Below, piece after piece: positions 8,388 to 17,371 of a stretch of 64,000 nt of DNA; within the stretch, counting starts at the first letter, position 1; every line of letters starts with the position of its first letter. The notes under the pieces were generated by a model, which was not told where the DNA came from, did no database searches, and worked only from the letters and a program-made list of their open reading frames with translations. Source of the DNA: Haematomicrobium sanguinis DSM 21259 (lineage in GTDB: Bacteria > Actinomycetota > Actinomycetes > Actinomycetales > Micrococcaceae); NCBI RefSeq assembly GCF_000688395.1, contig NZ_JIAG01000001.1:294126-358125 (forward strand). The letters are read 5' to 3'. A program made the translations under genes and the position numbers.

Positions 8388-9616
8388 CGCTCCACCCCTA
8401 ACCCCTCGACAATGCGTCCCAACCCTCGCCGGAGAAGCCGCGAACGCATCTCCGCGACCAACCGTCCAGACCCTGCGGCCCGCCCCACGCGACGCGAACG
8501 CACAAACAACCCCGCCACCTCACACCCAAACTCGTGCTCCAGGTCGCGTTCCGAAAAACCGTCCGGCATGCGTCCGGTCAGCACTAGTCGCACCGGCAGC
8601 GGCGACAAATAAGCGATCGTATTGCGCGCGGCCACGAGTCCTGCCACATCGGGTCGCACCGCCAGCAACACCTCGTCACACCACGGCAAGAGCGACCACT
8701 CCGCCACCGCCCACCGCCCAATATCGATCACGCAGATCTCCGCACTCTGCCGCGCGGCGTCCATCACCGCCGGCATGGACCCGCGCGACGCGCTAATCCG
8801 ATCCCCCGACGCGCTCTCGGGCAAAGCTCCCCACCCGAGATATCCCATTCCGCCCACCCGCGGCAGCGCCTCGCGAAGCGCCCCGGGCGCGAGTTCACCC
8901 TCGACCTGTTGCAGATCGGCCCAGCCCGCCCCACGCCGATCCTCGGTTCCCAAAATCGCCTCGATGCTCCCGCCAATGGGGTCGCCATCGATCACCACCG
9001 CATCGGAGCCGCGAGCCGCAAGCTCCAAACCCAGCGCACACGCCAGCACGCTAGCCCCGACCCCGCCGCTCGCCCCCATCACCCCCACGCCGCGCCCCTC
9101 ACGTTGCGTCTGCGCGCCGGTCAACAGCTCCAGCAACCAGCGCGCACCATCCGGCATGAGCACCACATGGTCCGCCTGAAGCGCCTCGCCCACTGGCCAG
9201 AGCTCCGACATGTGCTCGGCGACTCCCACCGCGATCACCACCACACCGTCCCGCCATTGGCGCCGCGCCCCGGACCAACCCGCCCCCGGCCAATCTGCCC
9301 CGGACCACCCCGACGCCGACCGACCTGTCGCGGCCCCCTCCGCCACCCCCACATCGGCACCGACCAACACCACCGGGCCCCCGGAACCTCCGCCAACTTC
9401 CGCACTCACGTCCTGAAGCTCAGCCACCGTATGCAATTGCAATCCAGCCGCAACCACCACCCTGGCCACCTGCTCCTGCACCCCGACATGAGCACTCACC
9501 AGCGTCACCGTCCGCGCGCCGACTCCCGCCTCCGGCCCCGCCGAAAACTCGTTTTCACGTGCCGCACCGAACCCCGCGTCCCCGGAACCCCATGACCTCG
9601 CCGCATCCCCACTCAT
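8384..9616 (-). CDS. ssd: CpaE/Ssd-like MinD-family protein, first gene of the Tad operon
   Basis: From ATG 9616 the protein has 410 residues. The N-terminal half is a receiver-like region broken by a Gly/Trp/Ser-rich stretch (about 95-120). The C-terminal half is a P-loop fold with GASGGVGAS (181-189), which lacks the Lys of a normal Walker A, and VIDGDPIGG (208-216). This fits the CpaE-like/Ssd group (Rv3660c), thought to place the secretion machine or affect septation. ATG 9616 has AGGA nine bases upstream. The extension to 9724 would run through the regulatory element and repeats its own sequence. Confidence 0.82.
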   Translation of the reverse strand: MSGDAARSWGSGDAGFGAARENEFSAGPEAGVGARTVTLVSAHVGVQEQVARVVVAAGLQLHTVAELQDVSAEVGGGSGGPVVLVGADVGVAEGAATGRSASGWSGADWPGAGWSGARRQWRDGVVVIAVGVAEHMSELWPVGEALQADHVVLMPDGARWLLELLTGAQTQREGRGVGVMGASGGVGASVLACALGLELAARGSDAVVIDGDPIGGSIEAILGTEDRRGAGWADLQQVEGELAPGALREALPRVGGMGYLGWGALPESASGDRISASRGSMPAVMDAARQSAEICVIDIGRWAVAEWSLLPWCDEVLLAVRPDVAGLVAARNTIAYLSPLPVRLVLTGRMPDGFSERDLEHEFGCEVAGLFVRSRRVGRAAGSGRLVAEMRSRLLRRGLGRIVEGLGVER

Positions 9617-9668
9617 GCGCCAATCCTGCGCGCCAACCCCAGCATCCCGCGACCCCCAATGCCGCAAT

Positions 9669-9717
9669 TGTGGATAACTTTCGGGAGAATGGAAGAATTC
9701 AATGCCCTGTGTAGGAG
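9669..9717 (-). promoter_or_regulatory. Bipartite element, copy B (between ssd/tad operon and polymerase gene)
   Basis: Minus strand: CTCCTACACAGG, 25 bp, AAGTTATCCACA, then 53 bp to the ssd ATG. TTATCCACA is a perfect match to the classical DnaA box. On the plus strand the AGGAG of this element also sits nine bases before the polymerase ATG at 9727 and could act as its ribosome binding site, so the element may serve both directions. Confidence 0.75.
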
Positions 9718-9726
9718 TAACCACGG

Positions 9727-11472
9727 ATGTTCCTTGTTGTTCAGCCCGCGCCGGAGGCGGACGGCACGTGGAACGTCCTTGAGCTCAGCGCCACCCAGAC
9801 AAAGCACGACGGCGTTACCCACCGCATTCCCGATTCCCGCCTTGCCGAATGGGTCGCCGCGCAGGAAGCTTCGCATCCGCGCTGGGCATTCTTGAGCACG
9901 CGCGAAACCTACAAGGGGTGGTTTGAACGCGGGATCAGGGTCATGCGCGCGCACGACATCACCCTCGTGCGGCGCATCCTCATCGACTCCGCCTTCACCC
10001 ATCCGGAGTACCGTCCGGCCGAACTCCCCGCGACCACCCGCGAACCCCGCACCCACGTGGTCAGCCACCTCGGGCGCCCTGGCGACCCATTTTCACCGCA
10101 ACAAGCCCTGCCAACCCAGGCATCGCCGTCGGACTTCATGGAACCGCTCTTCGACGCGCTCCCGGCGCGCCCCGTCCCAGTCACACCGGAGCCACGCGAG
10201 CTCGCCCGCTGGCTAGCGCAGAACCTCGAGGCCATCGAGACCAGCGCTCACCCGGCCAAACTGCGTTTGCTTGCGAGCGCCGAGTCCGCGGGCGCGCTGG
10301 TTGCCACCGAGATGGAAGTGCACGGGGTGCCCTGGGATGTGGCCGAGCACCGGCGCATCTTGGAGGACGCGCTCGGTCCGCGCCCGGCGCCCGGCGAGCT
10401 CCCCCGGGATTTGGCGCGACTGGCCGCCGAGGTCGCCGCGAAACTGGGCGTCGCACCGTTCAACCTTGATTCGCCGGTGGACCTGATCCGCGCACTGCAC
10501 CGCGCCGGGATTGAGGTCAAGAGCACGCGATCGTGGGAGCTGCGCGGGCACAAGCACCCGGGGATCGAGCCGCTTCTGGAGTACAAGAAGCGCGCGCGGC
10601 TGATGAGCGCGAATGGTTGGGCGTGGCTGGACGAGTGGGTGCGCGGCGGGCGATTTCGGCCCGAATATGTGGTCGGCGGTGTGGTGACCGGGCGGTGGGC
10701 CTCGCGTGGCGGGGGCGCGCTGCAGATTCCGCATCTGGTGCGTAGCGCCGTGGTGCCGGGACCCTCGCGCGTGCTGATCGTGGCCGACGCCGCCCAACTG
10801 GAACCTCGAATTCTGGCGGCGCTGTCCCGCGATGCGGCGTTGGCGGCCGCGGGTTGGCAACAAGATTTGTACCAGGGCACCGCGGATAGGACGTTCGAGT
10901 CGAACCGCGCGAAGGCGAAGGTCGCGATTCTGGGGGCCATGTACGGCGCGTCTAGCGGCGCTTCCGGGGCGCTCAAACCACAGTTGGCGCGCGATTATCC
11001 GCGGGCGATCGCTCTCGTTGAAGCGGCGGCGCGGGCCGGTGAGCGTGGGGAGGCCGTTCACACGTATCTTGGCCGTACGACTCCCCCACTGGATGAGGCG
11101 TGGGCTGTGGGGCAGCGCTCGGAGACGGCCGGCGAGGAACGGCGCGCCCGGTCTTTGGCGCGCTCTCGGGGGCGTTTCACCCGGAATTTTGTGGTGCAGG
11201 GGACGGCGGCGGAGTGGGCATTGTGCTGGCTCGCTGAAATACGACGGCGCGTGGTCGCCTTAAGCGCGGAGCATCCCGACCTGCCGGCGTGCGAGCTCGT
11301 CTTCTTCCTGCACGACGAGGTGATGCTGCACGTTCCCTCGGTGCTGGCGGAGGAGGTTGAAGGCGCGGTGCGGGATGCGGCTACCGCGGCAACCCGGCTC
11401 GTGTTTGGCGACATACCGGTGGATTTTCCGCTCAGCGTGGCGAGGGTGCTGAGGTATTCGGACGCGAAATGA
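9727..11472 (+). CDS. Actinobacterial bifunctional 3'-5' exonuclease/family A DNA polymerase-like protein
   Basis: The protein has 581 residues. The C-terminal half is a Pol I-type polymerase: motif A VADAAQLEP (352-360, with D354), an O-helix-like region KVAILGAMYGASSG near 397-410, and motif C FLHDEVMLH (catalytic Asp near 530). Motif A is DAAQLEPRI rather than the usual DYSQIELR. The N-terminal region is a weakly conserved exonuclease-like domain. It is much shorter than PolA, so it is an accessory repair or recombination polymerase. It is divergent from the tad operon and shares its control region. Confidence 0.85.
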   Translation: MFLVVQPAPEADGTWNVLELSATQTKHDGVTHRIPDSRLAEWVAAQEASHPRWAFLSTRETYKGWFERGIRVMRAHDITLVRRILIDSAFTHPEYRPAELPATTREPRTHVVSHLGRPGDPFSPQQALPTQASPSDFMEPLFDALPARPVPVTPEPRELARWLAQNLEAIETSAHPAKLRLLASAESAGALVATEMEVHGVPWDVAEHRRILEDALGPRPAPGELPRDLARLAAEVAAKLGVAPFNLDSPVDLIRALHRAGIEVKSTRSWELRGHKHPGIEPLLEYKKRARLMSANGWAWLDEWVRGGRFRPEYVVGGVVTGRWASRGGGALQIPHLVRSAVVPGPSRVLIVADAAQLEPRILAALSRDAALAAAGWQQDLYQGTADRTFESNRAKAKVAILGAMYGASSGASGALKPQLARDYPRAIALVEAAARAGERGEAVHTYLGRTTPPLDEAWAVGQRSETAGEERRARSLARSRGRFTRNFVVQGTAAEWALCWLAEIRRRVVALSAEHPDLPACELVFFLHDEVMLHVPSVLAEEVEGAVRDAATAATRLVFGDIPVDFPLSVARVLRYSDAK

Positions 11473-11490
11473 GCCGGGGTGTTTTGCCGC

Positions 11491-11570
11491 ACGGCCCGCC
11501 GCTCATCCCCATGGCCCGCCGCTCATCCGTAGGGCCCGCCGCTCATCCGTACGGCCCGCCGCTCATCCGC
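11491..11570. repeat. Four tandem 20-bp repeats
   Basis: Units start at 11491, 11511, 11531 and 11551, each of the form A[CTG]GGCCCGCCGCTCATCC plus two variable bases. They lie 19 bp after the polymerase stop and run directly into the hairpin at 11562-11623, whose left arm starts with the last CTCATCC. Confidence 0.9.
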
Positions 11571-11623
11571 TAATTGCATTTTCATGACGCAATTTCGGGA
11601 TGAAAACGCAATTAGCGGATGAG
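11562..11623. terminator. Long hairpin between convergent polymerase and NUDIX genes
   Basis: Arms 11562-11585 and 11600-11623 pair over 24 bp with one mismatch, loop 14 nt. It lies between two convergent 3' ends and probably acts as a terminator in both directions, though there is no strong T-tract. Confidence 0.65.
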
Positions 11624-11679
11624 AAGCGGGCGGTGTTGGGACGGGGACGGGTTGGTCGTGGGTTGGCGGAGGGTAGGGG

Positions 11680-12363
11680 TCAGATCGGCGCCGGGATGGT
11701 GCGATCCCGATCCCAGGGCTCGGTCCAGCCAAGCTGGTTGAAAAGGTGATCCAGCAGCATTCCGGTGAACCCCCAGACGGTGACGCCGTCCACTAGGAAG
11801 CCGGAGCTGGAGATGACGGCACCCTTGTGATTGATCACGCAGGTGACCCGGTTGTCCGGGTTGAGCAGGTCCGCGACCGGAACGCGGAAGACCCGGCGTG
11901 TTTCCCGCTGGTCCACTGCTTGCACTGGCGAGGGCGCATCCCACCAGGCAAGAACCGGGGTGACCAGGTAATTACTGACGGGCAGTCCCACCGCCGGAAG
12001 CGGGCCGAGAATACGCACCCCGTCTGAGTTGAGGCCGGTTTCTTCGACGGCCTCGCGTAGCGCGGTCGCCTCAATGCTTGCGTCACCCGGCTCAACGCCG
12101 CCACCGGGTAGGGACACTTGTCCGGGGTGATTGTTCAGATCGGCGGCACGCTCCATTAAGAGGATGTCGATATCTTTGGCGACGGCGCGGGCGTCGTGGT
12201 CGGCGGGAACGGAATCGAGGCGGCCAAAGAGCACCAGGACGCCCGCTCGTCGTGCCGTTGCCGGGTCGACCGGGCGGATGTTTCTGACTTCATCGGTGTG
12301 TGGGGAAACGTCGCCACGAGCGGCGCGCCGCGCTATGTCCTCGAGATCCGCCAATGCGCCCAC
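11680..12363 (-). CDS. NUDIX hydrolase, CoA pyrophosphatase (NudL) type
   Basis: From GTG 12363 the protein has 227 residues. ILLMERAADLNNHPGQVSLP and the following GGGVEPGDAS...REAVEETG form the combined UPF0035 and Nudix signature of CoA pyrophosphatases, which cut CoA to 3',5'-ADP and phosphopantetheine. It follows nth as in Mycobacterium (Rv3672c near Rv3674c). GTG 12363 has AGAAAGG eight bases upstream. The alternative ATG 12522 would add a Gln/Gly/Arg-rich repetitive stretch without normal third-position GC bias, so I prefer the shorter form. Confidence 0.8.
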   Translation of the reverse strand: MGALADLEDIARRAARGDVSPHTDEVRNIRPVDPATARRAGVLVLFGRLDSVPADHDARAVAKDIDILLMERAADLNNHPGQVSLPGGGVEPGDASIEATALREAVEETGLNSDGVRILGPLPAVGLPVSNYLVTPVLAWWDAPSPVQAVDQRETRRVFRVPVADLLNPDNRVTCVINHKGAVISSSGFLVDGVTVWGFTGMLLDHLFNQLGWTEPWDRDRTIPAPI

Positions 12364-12530
12364 TGCAGACACCTTTCTTTCCGCGCCCCGCTTGATGGTG
12401 GGCGAGCCTTGCCGGTTATACCGCGCCGTTGTTTCACCCCTGTTGCCAGGCCCCTTGCCGTGGCCCTGTTGCCGCGCCCCTTGCCGTGGCCCTGTTGCCA
12501 CGGCTCTGGCAGGAGCGCCCATGTCCCACC

Positions 12531-13322
12531 CTACGGTGTCAGGCTGTACCCCTCTTGGCGGAGCTCGCGGCGGGTTCTGCCGGAAAGCATCTTCTGGTGT
12601 AGGTCTTCGCGTCCGGGCGCCAACTCGTAGGCGAGCAGCTTCCGTGCCACTTCCGGGTCGGTGGGACCCAAACCGAAGCTCGGGCAGTCTTTGGCAATGG
12701 GGCACACCCCGCAGGCGGGTTTTTTAGCATGGCAAATCCGCCGCCCGTGATACACCACCACGTGCGAAAGAGTGGTGTAATCCCGGCGCGGAAACATGGC
12801 CCCCACCGCTGCTTCGACCTTGACCGGGTCGGTTTCCTCGGTCCACCCAAAGCGGCGCACCAGCCGTCCGAAATGCGTGTCTACGGTGATCCCCGGAACC
12901 CCGAACGCATTGCCGAGCACCACGTTAGCGGTCTTGCGACCCACCCCGGCGAGCGTAACCAACTCGTCTAGGCGTCCGGGAACGTCGCCGCCAAATTTCT
13001 CCACCAAGGATGCAGCGAGCTTGCGAATGCTCTCGGTCTTTGCTCGGTAAAAGCCCAGCGGCCGGATGATCTCTTCCACCGCGGCCGGGTCCGATGCGGC
13101 GAGCGCGGGCGCGTCCGGATAGGCCGCGAAGAGCGTCGGGGTGACCGAGTTGACCCGCACGTCCGTGGTTTGTGCCGACAATACGGTCGCGATCAGCAAT
13201 TCGAAGGGGTCGCGGAAGTCGAGTTCCGCCACGGCGTAAGGGTAGGTACTCGCCAACACCCGAAACATTCTGCGAGCGCGGCGAGTCTTGGCAAGCTCGG
13301 TTTCGGTTTTAGGCTCGTTCAA
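12531..13322 (-). CDS. nth: Endonuclease III
   Basis: A 263-residue protein from TTG 13322. The helix-hairpin-helix [17 protein letters not shown] carries the catalytic Lys, TVDTHFGRL carries the catalytic Asp, and [17 protein letters not shown] is the C-X6-C-X2-C-X5-C iron-sulfur cluster. It removes oxidised pyrimidines and nicks the abasic site. TTG 13322 restores the [13 protein letters not shown]-terminus seen in relatives; ATG 13268 is the alternative. It overlaps the end of the upstream membrane-protein gene by 14 bp, which suggests translational coupling. Confidence 0.93.
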   Translation of the reverse strand: MNEPKTETELAKTRRARRMFRVLASTYPYAVAELDFRDPFELLIATVLSAQTTDVRVNSVTPTLFAAYPDAPALAASDPAAVEEIIRPLGFYRAKTESIRKLAASLVEKFGGDVPGRLDELVTLAGVGRKTANVVLGNAFGVPGITVDTHFGRLVRRFGWTEETDPVKVEAAVGAMFPRRDYTTLSHVVVYHGRRICHAKKPACGVCPIAKDCPSFGLGPTDPEVARKLLAYELAPGREDLHQKMLSGRTRRELRQEGYSLTP

Positions 13323-14454
13323 CGTTGGAAATATCCTCCAAGATGCCGGTCTCACCGTTTTCAGTAGACACGAGGAAACTGGTTCCGCGGTCTTCCAGCG
13401 CCAGAATCCACATTCCGGGCTCCAGGGCGGCCACCCGCGTCCCGCTTCCGGGCTCAACGATGTGGCGTGTCTCCGGTACCGCAAACCAGAACGCGGTCTG
13501 TCCATCTTGTGGGGCTTCTTGCGCCGTCTCTTCGGTCTCCGGACGGGCCGGTTCCCCCTCCCGCGGCGCCGAGCCCGCACTCTCACGGGCCGAATCCTGC
13601 GGAGCCGATCCGGCAAAAGACCGTTGTTCCGTGGGCGTTTGCTCCGCCCCGCCCGGGGCACCCAAACGGTCTCCTTGAGCCGCCGAGTCACTCGAGTTCA
13701 CAGCGCTACCGCTCCCAGCGTTACCGCCCCCGGAACTGGCAGCCCCAGCGGCCGCAACCCCCGTGTTACCGACCCCACCCGGGCCGGTCTTCCCCGACGC
13801 AGTATGCGGCTCTCCTGCACCACGGCCCCAGGACAGCGTGGTAGACGCTTTGGACGCTCCTGAATCCGCCGCTCGCGGAGCAACCCCGGGTCGAGCCAGG
13901 AAACTCGGCTCCTCGCTAACCCCCGCGGCTCCAGTCCCGGCACTGCGCTCGGTATTCGGCTCGGCACCCAGCCCGGCACCCGCCTCCGCCCCGCGCGCAA
14001 ACTCGTCCTTGAACGGCGCGAGGAACGGCGCAACGGCCGCAAAAAACAGGTACCCGAGCGCCCCGATCAGCGCGAAAACAAACCCGCCCACAACGCCGCT
14101 CGGCAAAAACTGCGCGTACGGCAGCACTTCAAAAAGCGTCACCGGGATGACGAAGACCCCTGCCACAATCGACGACACCATCGCCACCTGATTGAGGCTC
14201 AGCCCCAGAAGCCGCCATTCCTTGCGTGTGAACGCACGCACGCCGAGCATCACGAGCACATACAGCGGTATCAACAGCAAAAACAGCCACCCAAACGGCG
14301 TCCACACAAATGCCGGCGACGCGGCCGTCACCAAAATGCCGATCAGCATGACAAAAACCGACAACGCGGTAAACAGTTCCCGCTGATGAAATTTGGCAAT
14401 AACCCCGTTCGCCGTGTTGGCCACGCCAGCACTCGAATTTCCCTGACTGCTCAT
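13309..14454 (-). CDS. Membrane protein with long disordered linker and C-terminal SH3-like domain
   Basis: The protein has 381 residues from ATG 14454, which has GGGAGGAAGT just upstream. Four TM helices lie in residues 30-150. Residues 160-310 are a low-complexity Gly/Ala/Ser/Pro/Glu region. The last 65 residues look like a small beta domain ([20 protein letters not shown]) with SH3-like spacing. I do not recognise a named family. The linker suggests that the C-terminal domain is held away from the membrane. It is operon-linked to nth. Confidence 0.6.
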   Translation of the reverse strand: MSSQGNSSAGVANTANGVIAKFHQRELFTALSVFVMLIGILVTAASPAFVWTPFGWLFLLLIPLYVLVMLGVRAFTRKEWRLLGLSLNQVAMVSSIVAGVFVIPVTLFEVLPYAQFLPSGVVGGFVFALIGALGYLFFAAVAPFLAPFKDEFARGAEAGAGLGAEPNTERSAGTGAAGVSEEPSFLARPGVAPRAADSGASKASTTLSWGRGAGEPHTASGKTGPGGVGNTGVAAAGAASSGGGNAGSGSAVNSSDSAAQGDRLGAPGGAEQTPTEQRSFAGSAPQDSARESAGSAPREGEPARPETEETAQEAPQDGQTAFWFAVPETRHIVEPGSGTRVAALEPGMWILALEDRGTSFLVSTENGETGILEDISNVERA

Positions 14455-14466
14455 ACTTCCTCCCAC

Positions 14467-14795
14467 GCCGCTACTCTTTCCTCACACCCTAGCCGCTCGC
14501 GCTGACATTGGGCACCGGCCGCCCTCGCTCCCGTTCCTAAGCAAGGACCTGGCACGGTACTTTCCGCTCGCAACATGAAGTACGACGACGCCCCTCACCT
14601 TCACCCCGCAGCGCACCCAAGCGCGGGGTGCTTGGTCAACCCACGGGCGGCACGAGCACCGCCCGCTAGTCGCACAAACACGCACACTAGTCCCGCACGC
14701 TGTGACACAGCGCACAAACTGAACCCCGAAAGTACTAGGCTGAATTGCGGAAAGAGTGACCGCGTGCCACAGCAAAAACGTGACAAAGGAATCTG
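14467..14795. other. Intergenic region upstream of acs
   Basis: The 329 bp hold no gene that I can support. They contain a GGGCGG...CCGCCC hairpin (14645-14664), a Crp-like site (14701-14716) and, at 14580-14599, a 20-bp sequence found again exactly at 56786-56805 inside lysX. That sequence contains a one-base variant of the dispersed motif (ACGACGACG). Confidence 0.6.
14701..14716. promoter_or_regulatory. Crp-like site upstream of acs
   Basis: TGTGA-CACAGC-GCACA matches the actinobacterial Crp/GlxR consensus TGTGA-N6-TCACA with one mismatch. It ends 79 bp before the acs start. A crp gene lies at 18720 in the same window, and acs is a known cAMP-controlled gene in related bacteria. Confidence 0.5.
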
Positions 14796-16772
14796 ATGAC
14801 TGAGCAGAACACCCAAACCGGATCCCAAGCCTCCGGCGATGCCTTTGAAAACCTGTTGAAAGAGAACCGCCAGTTCCCGCCCAGCGAGGAATTCGCCGCC
14901 AACGCGGTCGCCCAGCCGGAGATTTATGAGCGTGCCAGCGCCGACCCGCTCGCCTTTTGGGCCGACCAAGCCCGAAACCTCCTGACCTGGGACAAGGACT
15001 TCACCGACACTCTTGACTGGAGCGACGCCCCCTTCGCGAAGTGGTTTGTCGGCGGTGAGCTGAACGCCAGCTATAACGCTCTGGACGGTCACGTTGAGGA
15101 GGGCAATGGCGACCGTGTGGCCATTTATTTTGAAGGCGAACCCGGGGACAGCCGCGCCATTACCTATGCCGAGCTCACCGAAGCGGTGAAGAAGGCGGCC
15201 AACGCCTTTGAAAGTTTGGGCGTCCAAAAGGGCGACCGCGTCGCGGTGTACTTGCCGATGATCCCGGAAGCGGCCATCACCATGTTGGCTTGCGCCCGCA
15301 TTGGCGCCGTGCACTCCGTGGTCTTTGGCGGCTTTTCCGCAGACGCGCTCCGCAGCCGCATCGATGACGCCGAAGCGAAACTCGTGGTCACTGCGGATGG
15401 CACCTATCGCCGCGGCAAGCCGAGCGCACTCAAACCCGCGGTGGACCAGGCCCTCGAGAAGCCGGGCCACACGGTGGAAAACGTTGTTGTGGTCAAGCGC
15501 AACGGTGAAGACGTTCAGTGGAATGAGATTGACACGTGGTGGGATGACCTCATGGCCGAGGCGAGCCCGGAGCACACCGCCCAAGCCCATGACGCCGAGC
15601 ATCCGCTGTACATTCTCTATACCTCGGGCACCACCGGCAAACCCAAGGGCATACTGCACACCACCGGCGGCTACCTCACTCAGTGCGCTTTCACGCATCT
15701 GAACACCTTTGACCTCAAACCGGAAACCGATGTGTTCTGGTGCACCGCGGACGTCGGGTGGGTCACCGGACACAGCTATGTTGTCTACGGCCCGCTCGTC
15801 AACGGCGCCACCCAGGTCATGTATGAGGGCACCCCCGATACTCCGCACCAGGGCCGCTGGTGGGAGATCGTGGAGAAGTACAAGGTCTCGCTCCTGTACA
15901 CCGCTCCCACCGCGATCCGCACTTTCATGAAGTGGGGCCGTGACATCCCGCAAAAGTACGATCTCTCCTCCTTGCGCCTGCTCGGTTCGGTCGGCGAGCC
16001 CATTAACCCTGAGGCGTGGATGTGGTACCGCGAGATCATTGGCGCGGGTATCACACCGATCGTCGACACCTGGTGGCAAACCGAGACCGGCGCCCAAATG
16101 ATCACTCCGCTGCCTGGCATCACCGCAGCCAAACCCGGATCGGCGCAGGTGCCGTTGCCCGGAATCGCGGTGGATGTCGTGGATGAGATGGGCACGCCCG
16201 TTCCCAACGGTCACGGCGGTTTCCTGGTGGTCAAGGAGCCATGGCCGTCCATGTTGCGCGGCATCTGGGGCGACCCCGAACGCTTTAAAGAGACGTACTG
16301 GTCGCGCTTTGACGGCATGTACTTTGCCGGCGACGGCGCAAAAAAGGACGAGGACGGCGACATCTGGCTCCTGGGCCGGGTCGATGACGTCATGAATGTC
16401 TCCGGTCACCGCTTGTCCACCACCGAAATCGAATCGGCGCTGGTCAGCCATGACTCGGTGGCAGAAGCCGCCGTCGTCGGTGCGAGCGATGACACGACCG
16501 GCGAAGCCGTCGTCGCGTTCGTGATCCTGCGCGGCTCGGCCAAGGATGACGATGACATCGTCACCACCTTGCGTAACCACGTGGCGAAGGAGATCGGCCC
16601 GATCGCTAAACCCAAGCACGTCCTGGTAGTTCCCGAGCTTCCTAAGACCCGCTCCGGCAAGATCATGCGGCGCCTGCTCAAGGACGTCGCCGAGGGCCGC
16701 GAGGTTGGCGATGCGACGACCCTCGCCGACCCGAGCATCATGCAGGAGATCGCCGAATCCATGCGCAAGTAA
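14796..16772 (+). CDS. acs: Acetyl-CoA synthetase
   Basis: The protein has 658 residues, full length for Acs. [11 protein letters not shown] (about 276-286) is the P-loop, DTWWQTETG is the A5 motif, and [11 protein letters not shown] near the C-terminus holds the Lys that is acetylated in regulated forms. It makes acetyl-CoA from acetate and ATP through acetyl-AMP in the cytoplasm. The start is ATG 14796 with AAAGGA eight bases upstream. The position matches Rv3667 in the syntenic block. Confidence 0.95.
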   Translation: MTEQNTQTGSQASGDAFENLLKENRQFPPSEEFAANAVAQPEIYERASADPLAFWADQARNLLTWDKDFTDTLDWSDAPFAKWFVGGELNASYNALDGHVEEGNGDRVAIYFEGEPGDSRAITYAELTEAVKKAANAFESLGVQKGDRVAVYLPMIPEAAITMLACARIGAVHSVVFGGFSADALRSRIDDAEAKLVVTADGTYRRGKPSALKPAVDQALEKPGHTVENVVVVKRNGEDVQWNEIDTWWDDLMAEASPEHTAQAHDAEHPLYILYTSGTTGKPKGILHTTGGYLTQCAFTHLNTFDLKPETDVFWCTADVGWVTGHSYVVYGPLVNGATQVMYEGTPDTPHQGRWWEIVEKYKVSLLYTAPTAIRTFMKWGRDIPQKYDLSSLRLLGSVGEPINPEAWMWYREIIGAGITPIVDTWWQTETGAQMITPLPGITAAKPGSAQVPLPGIAVDVVDEMGTPVPNGHGGFLVVKEPWPSMLRGIWGDPERFKETYWSRFDGMYFAGDGAKKDEDGDIWLLGRVDDVMNVSGHRLSTTEIESALVSHDSVAEAAVVGASDDTTGEAVVAFVILRGSAKDDDDIVTTLRNHVAKEIGPIAKPKHVLVVPELPKTRSGKIMRRLLKDVAEGREVGDATTLADPSIMQEIAESMRK

Positions 16773-16842
16773 CTCACCGAAAGCAACACCCATCACGTCA
16801 TCAAGGCTGGGGTTGGGCGCCGTTGTGAGTGAGAATAGGAAT

Positions 16843-17307
16843 ATGAACGCACCCGCAGAGGGATCACGCACCCTGCTCATTCTCAACGGCCCCAACCTCA
16901 ATCTGTTAGGTACTCGGGAACCGGAAGTCTATGGCGAGGCGACGCTAGAGGACGCGATCGAGTTGGCCTCGGCCGCCGCCGAGCGGGCGGGGTGGACTAT
17001 CGAGAGCTTCCAGTCCAACTCCGAAGGCGCGCTGATCGATCGCATTCACGCTGCGCGGGGCAACGCCGCCGGTATCGTCGCGAACCTCGGCGCGTACTCG
17101 CACACCTCGCTCGCCATTGCCGATGCCCTCGCCGCGGTGAACATCCCGGTGGTGGAGGTGCACGTCTCCAACGTCTTCGCTCGCGAAGGCTTCCGCCACC
17201 ACTCCTACATTTCGGCGCTTGCCCGGACCGTCATCGTCGGCGCGGGCATCGACGGCTACCGCCTCGCGACCGAACACCTCACCCGCTCCCTCCCCTCGAC
17301 TGTGTAG
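16843..17307 (+). CDS. aroQ: 3-dehydroquinate dehydratase, type II
   Basis: The protein has 154 residues. ILNGPNLNLLGTREPEVYG contains the catalytic Arg/Tyr loop, and EVHVSNVFAREGFRHHS carries the conserved His/Arg residues. It forms a dodecamer and converts 3-dehydroquinate to 3-dehydroshikimate in aromatic amino-acid synthesis. ATG 16843 is chosen because upstream in-frame codons overlap the acs 3' end. The last codons lie within the left arm of the hairpin at 17293. Confidence 0.94.
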   Translation: MNAPAEGSRTLLILNGPNLNLLGTREPEVYGEATLEDAIELASAAAERAGWTIESFQSNSEGALIDRIHAARGNAAGIVANLGAYSHTSLAIADALAAVNIPVVEVHVSNVFAREGFRHHSYISALARTVIVGAGIDGYRLATEHLTRSLPSTV

Positions 17308-17363
17308 CAGTTAATGCCCATCCCAGCGCGTAACATGGGCATTAACTGCTACACAGTCGAGGG
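17293..17363. terminator. Perfect 28-bp hairpin between convergent aroQ and marP
   Basis: Arms 17293-17320 and 17336-17363 are exact complements around a 15-nt loop. The left arm includes the last codons and stop of aroQ; the right arm ends 9 bp before the marP stop. The outer arm TCGACTGTGTAG resembles the TCGACTGTGCAG of the hairpins at 30553 and 33826. Confidence 0.75.
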
Positions 17364-17371
17364 AGGCGGGG

